Positions 36,110-44,700 of a stretch of DNA of 64,000 nucleotides are shown in pieces. Each line of letters starts with the position of its first letter. Position 1 is the stretch's first letter. The DNA lies in NCBI RefSeq assembly GCF_013314975.1, contig NZ_JABTYH010000001.1:277311-341310 (forward strand), read 5' to 3'. The DNA comes from Pseudarthrobacter oxydans. Lineage in GTDB: Bacteria; Actinomycetota; Actinomycetes; Actinomycetales; Micrococcaceae. The notes under the pieces were generated by a model. It was given only the letters and a program-made list of their open reading frames with translations, had not been told where the DNA came from and ran no database searches. Both the position numbers and the translations under genes were made by a program.

Positions 36110-37164
36110 GACAGGCGTGACAGCACTGCGGCAGCGAACTCTGCTGTGGTGGCGGTGCCCTTCAGGTCCGGCGTCGCGGTGCCGTCCGCGAGCGTGCCCT
36201 CGAAGGCCGAGGTCAGGGACCGGGCGGCCTCCGCCTCGCCGAGGTGGTCGAGCATCATTGCCGCGGCCCACAGGGCGCCGACCGGGTTGGCGATACCCTT
36301 GCCCGCAATATCCGGAGCAGAGCCGTGCACAGGTTCGAACATCGACGGGTGCCGCCGCTCGGGGTTGAGGTTGGCGCTGGGCGCGATGCCGATGGACCCG
36401 GCAACACCAGCTACGAGGTCCGAAAGGATGTCCCCGAACAGGTTCGACGCGACGATGGTCCGGATGCTTGTCGGTTTCATCACCAACCGTGCCGCCAGCG
36501 CGTCAATGAGCACCTTTTCGACGACGACTCCGGGGAATTCCTTGACTGTCTCCGCCACCACTTCATCCCAGAACGGCATGGTGTGGATGATGCCGTTCGA
36601 CTTTGTGGCGGAGACGAGCCGGCCGCCGCGTTCGGTGGCAGCATTGGCGGCATAGCGCGCCGCCCGGGCGATACCGCGCCTGGTGAAGACGCTCTCCTGG
36701 ACCGCGAACTCGCCGTCGGTTCCGGCTCCGAACCTTCCTCCAATCTGGGAGTACTCGCCTTCGACGTTCTCCCGCACCACCACGATGTCCAGGTCCTCGA
36801 TGCCGGGCATGGCACCAACAACGCCGGGCAGCAACCGCATGGGCCGGAGGTTGATGTACTGGTCGAACTCCCGGCGGATCGGGATAAGCAGCCCCCAGAG
36901 CGTGACGTCGTCGGGCACATCCGGCGTCCCGACGGCCCCGAGGTAGATGCCGTCACCGCTGCTGAGCTGCTCGATGCCGTCGACGGGCATCATGCGGCCC
37001 GCCTTGCGGTAGAGGTCGCTGTTCCAGTCGCGGACCCGCCACTGGACGCCGAAGCCGTAGACTCCGGCGACGGCGTCAACGCACTGCATCGCGACGTCGG
37101 TGACATCCACGCCGATGCCGTCGCCGGGGATCGCATCGATGACGTAACTGCGGCTCATGAGCAT
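36106..37164 (-). CDS. Isocitrate/isopropylmalate dehydrogenase family (tartrate/D-malate type)
   Basis: A 352-residue NAD(P)-dependent beta-decarboxylating dehydrogenase. Family motifs: IPGDGIGVDV at the N-terminus, GAVGTPDVPDDVTLWGLLIPIRREFDQYINLRPMRLL (substrate Arg residues), VVRENVEGEYSQIGG, NLFGDILSDL (metal Asp) and the NAD loop EPVHGSAPDIAGKGIANP. The TLWGLLIPIRREFDQY version is that of tartrate or D-malate dehydrogenases rather than leucine LeuB. Two in-frame ATGs occur at the start (37164 and 37158). It probably oxidises and decarboxylates the product of the neighbouring hydro-lyase. Confidence 0.9.
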   Translation of the reverse strand: MLMSRSYVIDAIPGDGIGVDVTDVAMQCVDAVAGVYGFGVQWRVRDWNSDLYRKAGRMMPVDGIEQLSSGDGIYLGAVGTPDVPDDVTLWGLLIPIRREFDQYINLRPMRLLPGVVGAMPGIEDLDIVVVRENVEGEYSQIGGRFGAGTDGEFAVQESVFTRRGIARAARYAANAATERGGRLVSATKSNGIIHTMPFWDEVVAETVKEFPGVVVEKVLIDALAARLVMKPTSIRTIVASNLFGDILSDLVAGVAGSIGIAPSANLNPERRHPSMFEPVHGSAPDIAGKGIANPVGALWAAAMMLDHLGEAEAARSLTSAFEGTLADGTATPDLKGTATTAEFAAAVLSRLS

Positions 37165-37211
37165 CCAATCGTTCGTGGCATACGAAGAGCATATGCGGAG
37201 GAACCGTAGTG

Positions 37212-40200
37212 TCAGGCCGGGCGCCAGCCGTCGTTCACCTCACCTTCGATGGGGTGGGTGATGGCCGCGGTCAGTGCGACGATCCGTTGGGCGGGTATCC
37301 AGAGGCCGATCTCTGTCCCCTGTGGGCCCCTCGACCGCACGGCCATGATCTCTGCGCCCCGCGGTGGCACCGGGGACCGCCGTGTGGGGATGTCCGGGAG
37401 CTCCCAGGAGCCGCGCAAGGGACGGCGCCTGACAGGGTCCGGCGGGAAGGTACCGGGCAGTGAAGCGATGACCGTGAGGACATGGGGCGGTTCGGTCGCT
37501 GGATCAGCGCTGGTCAGCAGGCTCGCCACGTAGCCGCGCCCGGCAATCCGTACCACGTCGATGATCTTCAGGGCCAGATCGGGCCGCGGCTCGACCCAGC
37601 CGGGCATGAGCAGGGTCTGCTCCGCGACCCGGCCGAGCGGGTCCGCCACGCGCACGGTCACCTGGACCGGCACGGACGGGTCGTCGCGGCGGCCCCAGAC
37701 CAGCAGCGGTGTGCGCCCGGCCGTACGCGGCAGCCGCTGAACCACCGGGCCGGCGGTGGTGTCGGGCGGGGTGGACTCATCCGCCACCCGTTCGGTCGCC
37801 TCGAGCGGCAGGACCTGACCGGTGACCGCGCCCAGCGTCACCTGGACCGTATGCGACCCCGCGGGCACCACCCGGTCAGCGGCGGTGGTCGCCGTCCGGA
37901 CCAGGAGCCCCGTGTTGTCGGCCCCGACCACCTCCGCGACGAGCGCGTCGAGTTGCGGCGCCGCAGAGGGCAGGACGACGGCGGTGACCACGTCCGAGGC
38001 CGGTGACACCACGCCGCGCTCGGCGGAGACGGGCACCGTGTGCTCCGGCACGGCGACGGCCCGCAGGTGCCACGGCTCCCACGAGGGCGGCAGGGCGCCG
38101 GACCAGTCTGCGGTCCAGACCCGCTGGCGGGTGATCGGGTCCAGCCGCGGATCCGCCGTCGCAGGGTCGAACGCGGCGCCCGCCGGAACCTGGGCCAGGG
38201 GCGGCCCCATCGTCAGGTGGTCGCGGGCCGCGAGCCCGGACCGCGTCGCGAACACCTCGAAGGCGGTGACTGGGATCGGCGAGGCCGCCTCGAAAGCCAC
38301 GGTGAGGCTGCCGTCGGGCTGGATGGCGGGCCGGACGAGCGGCGTGGCGGGCCGCCGCAGCCGGGGCGCGGCCACCGCCTGGAGGTGGGTGTGTGCGGGC
38401 AGGCCGCCGCCCCCGGCCGGCCAGGGCGACTCGACCCCTGTGGTGGTGACGGCCGTGACGAGGAACAGGTGGATGTCCTCGCTCCCCCGGGCCAGGGTCA
38501 GATCGGCGGCGGCAGGGACGGCCGGCACCTCGGCGGCCCGGCGGAAGCCGAGGGGGCGCTGGGCGGCGGGCGCGGCGTCGTATAGGTCCCACAGCTGCTG
38601 GAGCCGGACGCCGAGCGGGAGCGTCCGGTCCGGCGGGCTGCCTGGCGCCAGCCGCTGGCGCAGCGTGGTCTCCGAGGCCTCCCAGACGACGACCCGGTCC
38701 ACGTGCGGTCCGGCCAGGCCCGACCAGCCGACCTTCGCGTGGGACACACCCTGCGCGTCCGGGGTGCTGCCCAGCGGTACTCCCGGGGGCAGCGGTGGCG
38801 GCGTCGGCACGGCGGGGACGGGGCTGGCCGCGACCGCCGTGGCAGGTTGTGCGGGTACGGGCACCCAGACGCTGGGGGCGGCGATGCCGGGCGCGGCCTG
38901 CCTGGCCCAGACCTGGACTCCCCAGCGCGAGACTGCCCCGAAGTCCAGGCCGGGCCCGGGCACCGTGAGCCGGTAGGAGCGCGCCTCGCCGGCCTGCTCC
39001 GGAGTGCCCCAGCCCGGCGAGACCGAGCCGTCCTCGCGCAGCGGCACCACTGTCCCCGCAGACGCCGTGGCCGCGTCGCCGGTGAACGTGAGGGTGCTGG
39101 CCAGCCCCAAATTGGGCGCTGGCGGGGGCGGCGTCGGCGGCGTCCCGAACGGCGCCGGTGTCGAGCCGGTGGGCATCGGGTAGAACACCGCGCGCAGGTC
39201 GATCGCGGCGGGCGTTCGCTGCGACCACTCTGTGGCCAGGTCGACGGTCAGCAGCGACGGACAAACCGGGGAGCCCGCATACGTGGCCAGGAGCGTGAGA
39301 TGCGTGAGCCGCGGCGGCGCAACACCCGGCGAGGAGGTGGTGAGCTCCACGTCCTCCCAATGCGACCAGACGCCGAAGATGTCGCATTGAGCGACCGCGT
39401 ACCCCCGGCCGACAGACCCGTCGACGGGCAGCTCCTGGTCGCCCTGGACGACCATCGGCCGGTCCGCGCCGGCCACGGTGGTGTCGTCGGTGTCTAGGCG
39501 GGGGATGGCCCGCGGCTGGGAACCGCCGAGCAGCCGCTCCGGCATCAGGTCCTCGGCAGACCCCGCGCCGTGGCGCCAGCCGGCGAAGGCGTGCGCGACC
39601 GGCCCGGTCATCGTCGCCAGGCGCGGGCCCGGCCGCCAGCTGACCTCGATCGCCTCGCGGAACGGCCCATCGGGGCTCGCGGGCGGCAGCAGCGCCGCCC
39701 GGGCGGCCCGCAGGTCCACGACCGGCGGCACCACCGCGTGCCGCTGCACCGGCGGGATGTACGCGGCCACCTCGACGCCGTCGCCGAGGACCGAGCGCCG
39801 GTAGTGCCCGGTGACAAGGTACTCGAGCTCGCCCCGGAGGTCAGGCATAAGCTGCGCCAGGTCGGCCGCCCGGTAGGCGGTGCCGAAGCCCGTCGCGAGG
39901 TTCGCCGCCGGGTCGGTGCCCGCGGCCAGCAGCAGGAGGGCGAGCGGCTTGAGCCGGGCGCTCGCGGGCTGGTCCGCGGCGGTGCCGTCCGCACGGGAGG
40001 GAGGGTCGACGGCGCGCCGGTCCTCAAGTGAGTGCTGGTCCATCTCGGCGGTCCCGGACGCGTAGAGCGGACGCAGCTCGGGCAGGAGGAACGTGCGGGT
40101 CTCCTCCACCAGCCCGTCGGCGTCCGAGGGCTTCCACGGCGGGGCGGCCCGGCCGGTCTCCGTCACGGGGTACCAGCCGAGCGGTACCCCGGCCCGGCCG

Positions 40201-40862
40201 ATGCGCTGGGCGGCGGCCTTCGGCGGGGCGGCCGGTGCGACGACGGGGCCTTGATCGTCGGGAACGTACTCACCGAGCTCGTGGCCGTCGACCGGCAGTC
40301 CGACGCGCTCGAGCGGCTGCCAGTCGTCGGCGTCGACCACCTCCTGCACGGTCTGGATCCGCACCGCGAGCGCGTGCCCGTTGACCAGGACGGCGTGGGT
40401 GGCCGCACCCGCGCTGGCGGTAAGCGTCACGGTGGGGCTGCCGGCAGGTGCCACGGCGGCGGTGCCGACGGCGCCGGCGGGGTCCAGCCCGGTCCGCAGC
40501 AGGAACAGCGCGGCCGGCCGGGCCGGGTCCTGCACCTGGCACCGGACCTGCACTTGCGCGGCCTCCTCACCGCCCCACCAGACCAGCTCCCCCTCGTCGA
40601 CGGGGACGCCGATTAGCTCGGCGTTCCGCAGCCGGCGGTCCCGCACCGGCCGGCCCCACACCATGAACGCGTCGCGCGGGACGCCCAGGTCTGCGGAGCA
40701 ACCCCAGGCCAGCCGGGTGTCCGGGCCGCGCTCCTTGAGCCGCTCGAGCAGCGCATCGTCGATCCCCTCACCGTGCCCGGCCCGCAGCATGCGGCGGGCG
40801 ATGTCCAGCCAGTCGAGCCGTGCGCCCACAGCCCGGAACTTCCTCACGTCGTGCGTGCGCAT
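37212..40862 (-). CDS. Giant protein of unknown function (1,216 aa), partner of the upstream giant gene
   Basis: Not recognised. It begins MRTHDVRKFRAVGARLDWLD at an ATG that overlaps the stop of the gene before it (TGATG), so the two are co-translated. It is strongly Ala/Pro/Val-rich, with no signal peptide and no membrane segment. Several segments look like fibronectin-type III or similar beta-sandwich repeats (for example SLTVAFEAASPIPVTAFEVFA, and SGLAGPHVDRVVVWEASETTL), separated by Pro-rich linkers such as VPTPPPLPPGVPLG. A longer frame to 41411 reads antisense and is rejected. The architecture suggests a large structural or adhesive beta-rich protein working with the upstream giant. 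Function unknown. Confidence 0.75.
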   Translation of the reverse strand: MRTHDVRKFRAVGARLDWLDIARRMLRAGHGEGIDDALLERLKERGPDTRLAWGCSADLGVPRDAFMVWGRPVRDRRLRNAELIGVPVDEGELVWWGGEEAAQVQVRCQVQDPARPAALFLLRTGLDPAGAVGTAAVAPAGSPTVTLTASAGAATHAVLVNGHALAVRIQTVQEVVDADDWQPLERVGLPVDGHELGEYVPDDQGPVVAPAAPPKAAAQRIGRAGVPLGWYPVTETGRAAPPWKPSDADGLVEETRTFLLPELRPLYASGTAEMDQHSLEDRRAVDPPSRADGTAADQPASARLKPLALLLLAAGTDPAANLATGFGTAYRAADLAQLMPDLRGELEYLVTGHYRRSVLGDGVEVAAYIPPVQRHAVVPPVVDLRAARAALLPPASPDGPFREAIEVSWRPGPRLATMTGPVAHAFAGWRHGAGSAEDLMPERLLGGSQPRAIPRLDTDDTTVAGADRPMVVQGDQELPVDGSVGRGYAVAQCDIFGVWSHWEDVELTTSSPGVAPPRLTHLTLLATYAGSPVCPSLLTVDLATEWSQRTPAAIDLRAVFYPMPTGSTPAPFGTPPTPPPPAPNLGLASTLTFTGDAATASAGTVVPLREDGSVSPGWGTPEQAGEARSYRLTVPGPGLDFGAVSRWGVQVWARQAAPGIAAPSVWVPVPAQPATAVAASPVPAVPTPPPLPPGVPLGSTPDAQGVSHAKVGWSGLAGPHVDRVVVWEASETTLRQRLAPGSPPDRTLPLGVRLQQLWDLYDAAPAAQRPLGFRRAAEVPAVPAAADLTLARGSEDIHLFLVTAVTTTGVESPWPAGGGGLPAHTHLQAVAAPRLRRPATPLVRPAIQPDGSLTVAFEAASPIPVTAFEVFATRSGLAARDHLTMGPPLAQVPAGAAFDPATADPRLDPITRQRVWTADWSGALPPSWEPWHLRAVAVPEHTVPVSAERGVVSPASDVVTAVVLPSAAPQLDALVAEVVGADNTGLLVRTATTAADRVVPAGSHTVQVTLGAVTGQVLPLEATERVADESTPPDTTAGPVVQRLPRTAGRTPLLVWGRRDDPSVPVQVTVRVADPLGRVAEQTLLMPGWVEPRPDLALKIIDVVRIAGRGYVASLLTSADPATEPPHVLTVIASLPGTFPPDPVRRRPLRGSWELPDIPTRRSPVPPRGAEIMAVRSRGPQGTEIGLWIPAQRIVALTAAITHPIEGEVNDGWRPA

Positions 40863-41707
40863 CAGAACTCCACCTCCCACGGTGCCCCTGTCAGGGTCAC
40901 GTCGACGATCGTGACGGCCCGGCCCGGATCGGCCGCGAGCGGGTCTGGGGCCTGCACCAGTTCGAGGGTGAGGCGCCGGCCGCGCTGCCCCGCGGCCAGG
41001 AGCACCATCGCCCGGGTGCCGCCCGGCCCGCGGACCACACGCCAGGCGCTTGCGGCGGCCTCCGGGTCCGGGGGCGTCGCGGCGGGCCGCACGTCCAGCC
41101 AGGTGGCCGGGCGGGCGGCCCACCATGCGTGCGAGGGGTCGACGCCGTCGGGCGGCGAGCTCAGCTGGACCGGCATGACGCGCTCCCGCACGAGCTGCTC
41201 GGAGCACTCGACGACGACGGCGACCGGCTGCGGCACGGCGTCGGCCGACCACCAGACCTCCACCGCGGGTGCGGACGGGGTCTGCGGAACGGGCAGCCCG
41301 GCCAGCTGGACGGCGTCGTCCCACTCCCGTCCGGTCGGCCTGTCCGGCAGGCCGGCCAGCGGAGCGGCGTCGCGGACCACGCGGTGGTCGATCGGCGCCG
41401 GCGCGATCCACGAGGCCAGATGATCGGGGTCGTCGAAGCGGGAGGTCGTGAAGTTCGCCCGGTGCACCCGCTTCCGCGGCCCGCTGCCGGTCGGCACCGC
41501 ATGGATGTCGAGGAGGTAGTCGGTGAGCGGCTCGAGCTCATACGCCAGCACGATCTCCTCCACGTCCCGGGTGACGTGCCCGGCCCCGATGCACTCAAGG
41601 GCGTCCACGAGCTCCCCGACCGCCCGGTCCCACGGCGTGAGCACGACGGCGTTGGCCTTGGGCTGCAGCACCGAACCGGCAGCGAGCACCGCCTCGACCG
41701 GCAGCAC
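40862..41707 (-). CDS. C-terminal part of the larger giant protein (split by a frameshift)
   Basis: This frame starts MLPVEAVLAAGSVLQPKANAVVLTP, is well formed to its stop at 40862, and contains WWSADAVPQPVAVVVE and a beta-rich tail ending TGAPWEVEF. Its beginning overlaps the garbled 3' end of the 1,982-residue frame, and translation upstream in the same frame (PPATTPPRRALVLPVEA) reads naturally from TVLAA in the other. It is therefore the last 280 or so residues of one about 2,200-residue protein, displaced at about 41732-41747, not a separate gene. Confidence 0.7.
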   Translation of the reverse strand: MLPVEAVLAAGSVLQPKANAVVLTPWDRAVGELVDALECIGAGHVTRDVEEIVLAYELEPLTDYLLDIHAVPTGSGPRKRVHRANFTTSRFDDPDHLASWIAPAPIDHRVVRDAAPLAGLPDRPTGREWDDAVQLAGLPVPQTPSAPAVEVWWSADAVPQPVAVVVECSEQLVRERVMPVQLSSPPDGVDPSHAWWAARPATWLDVRPAATPPDPEAAASAWRVVRGPGGTRAMVLLAAGQRGRRLTLELVQAPDPLAADPGRAVTIVDVTLTGAPWEVEF

Positions 41708-44700
41708 GAGCGCCCGGCGGGGCGGGGTGGTGGCCGGAGGCGGCGAGCACGGTCACCTCAAGCCGGTGGTCGTAGGCATCGAACAGCCGGAGCACGTTCT
41801 GGGTGGCGAGCGTGACCCGCAACGGCTCCCGGCAGAACACGCCGGCATCGCCCATCCCCGGGTTGGTGTCGAGCAGCCACGGCCCCAGGTCGGCGGGGAC
41901 CTCGGACGCCGGGGCGGTCGCGAACCGGAAGGTCTGCGTGTGCTCGTCGGCGAAGGACGGTGTCCGCGTCGGCACCGGGTCGCCGGTCTCGACGTCGTAT
42001 GTCCAGCTCACGGTGACGTCGTAGGTCTGCCCCGGCTTGAGCAGGGCGTGGTCGGAGGGGTCCTGCGTCAGGCCGGTCTCGAGCGCGTCCCGGTCGCGGG
42101 ACACGACCGTCTCGTCGTACTCGTACCGGCGCACCTCGGCCCGGCTCAGGCCCGCAGCCGCGACCACCCAGTAGCGCTGGGCGCGGATCCGCTGGCCGTG
42201 CTCCTGGCCCCAGCCGACGACGACGGCGGCAGCGCCCTCCGGCAGCTCCTCCCAGCGGATCAGGGCGGGCATCGGCCGGTCCCGGTCAGCCCCGGCAATT
42301 TTCGCCGCCATGCGCCCGGCAAGCTCGACCGGCTCGGCCCAGGGCCCGCCGGGAGCGACCCAGCGCTCCGGCAGGGGATTGGCGGGGCCAACCATCGCCG
42401 GCCAGTCCACCTCGCGGCGGTCGAGGGCCTCCCCCGCCGCCGAGCGGACCTCGACGAGCAGGGTCCGGTGCTTCTCCCGGGGAACGAGCAGCAGCAGGTC
42501 GAACGCGGCGAGGTCCTCCCCGAGCGAGAACGCGACGGCGTCGGCCAGCGGGTCGGGCCGCCAGCCGGCCTCCTGCCGGGCCCGCTCAACGAGTTCCCGG
42601 TCGGCCTGGCTGCCGGTCAGCGGCTCGCCGTCGGTGCGCACGGGCGAGGCGAGGATGCGTCCCTCGCAGCCCTTGAGCCGGCCGGCCTCGGGGTCGGGGC
42701 TGCGCTCGAGCCAATGCCCGGCCACGTCGTTGACGGTGGCGCCGGCGGCGAGCAGCCCGGCCAGTTCGGCGTAGGTGGCGGCCCCGGCACCCGCCCAGGT
42801 GGTCGGGTCAAGGGGGCCGTTGTCCTGGACCCAGCGGCTGAACGGGTCCTCGGGCGGGGTACGGTCGGTGGGGCAGGCGACGGCGTCGCCGGCCACCTCG
42901 GCTGGGGTTCCGCCGGCCAGCAGGTCGGCCGCCTCGTCGCCCGTGCGCCACGGTTCGGTGACCCGCAGCCGGCGCCCGGCCGGGGAGGTCCGCAGGAGCC
43001 CGTCGGGGTCCGGCCAGAGCACCGGGTCGAGCCGCCAGCCGGTGGCGCTGGGCCCGAGCGGTTCGCCCAAGAAGGTCCACAGTTGCGGCTGCGGCGGCGC
43101 GGCAGGGCGGCAGACGGTCCCCCAGCGGTGCTCGACCCGCTCGCGCAGCACCTCGCCGTAGGTGACGGTGCTCGTGAACGGCGTCGGCAGCCAGTGCAGC
43201 AACGCCAGCGCCGGCGGTTCGGCGGTGGACGAGCCGGGCGACGACGCACTCCACCAGACGGACGGCGTCGTGCCCGCGGTGAGGGTGCCGCTGAGGGTGA
43301 CGCCCGTGACCTTGTAGGCCCACCAGCGCTCCCCGATCCGGCGCCAGGCGCCGGCGCCCGCCGCCCCGGTCGAGCCGAGCGGTGCCTGGCCCAGCACGCT
43401 CAGCCCCTCGGCGTCGGGCGCGACCTGGAAGCGGAGCACGGGGACGGCGTCGAGCGGCACGGTCGGCACCTCGCCGTGGACAATGGCACCGTCCACCCCG
43501 GCAGCCTGGCCGACCGTCGAATCGGAGGGCCGCCCGGCGGTGCCCTCGAGCAGCGCCGGCGTCCGTCCGGCCAGGGACAGGCCGGCGACGAGGTCGCGCA
43601 CGGGCGGGTCCGGATCCGGTTCGTGCCCGATGGTGATCCCGACGCAGCCCTTGACGCTGAAGAAGAAGAAGTCGACCCTTCCGCAGACCTCCCCATGCAG
43701 GTACGGGTCGTCACGGGGCACGCCGTCCTCGATCCGGGTACCGACCATGAGCGTGAGCTCGGCGCTCACGCCGATGGAGACGATGAACAGCCGCAGCTCT
43801 CCCCGGACGTAGACCTTGCCGGCCAGGAAGAACGGGTCGAAGCCGAGCACCGCGTCGAACCCCGCCGCCGCCTCGACGTACAGCCGCGCTGCCTTGGAGC
43901 CCATCAGTACGGCCTGGATGTGGAAGCCGGTGGCTACGGACAGGCCGGTCGTGGCGGGCAGGGGCGGGATGGCGATGCCGTCGCCGTGCACCATGAGGTA
44001 GCCGGTGCCGGTGAACACGTCGAGGACCTTCACGGTCACCCGGTCGTCGTAGGAGCCGAGGTCGACCAGCCACTTCTCCGGGTTCCGCGCGTCGAAGAAG
44101 GCGGTGACGGGGACGTGGATGCGCAGGATCCGCTCGACGGCGTAGTCCGCGACGACGCCGACTGTGATGGTGCCGGCACCGAAGTCGATGTCCAGCACTG
44201 CCAGGAAGGTGGCCTCCTGGGTGGAGCCCAGGGCCGGCGGGAGGCTCAGGACGTCCGCCTTCATCACGAGCAGGAGCCGGGGCCCGGGGACCTCGACCAG
44301 GAGGATGCCCTTGAGGTGCAGGATGAACCCGCCCTCGGTGGTCCCGAGCAGCAATCCGACCGCGACGGCGAAGGAGCCGGCTCTGTGGGTCCAGCCGTCC
44401 GGATGCATCACGCTCTTGCGGGGCGGGGCGAGCTGCGCCATGAGCCAGTCGAGTGCCGGGACCCGCGCCGCGGTGTTCTCCAGCCGGCCGTAGTTGACGC
44501 CGACCCCGCCGAGCAGGCCGTACAGGGCCAGGCCCGAGTTGCCCAGCGGGAGGGGCGCGGGGAACTCGACCTCTACGCCGATCAGGAGGCCGGTGACGCC
44601 GGCCTTGGTCTCGATCGCGAGGGTGGCGGCGGCGCGGATGCCCAGCGGCACGATGGTCAGGTCGAACGCCGCCTTGAACCCGGCGCCGGTGAGCTCGATC

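Noticed and set aside
40863..41411. Long N-terminal extension of the 1,216-residue gene
   Set aside because: It overlaps the C-terminal part of the larger giant gene and is Arg/Pro-rich noise; the ATG at 40862 overlaps the upstream stop as expected.
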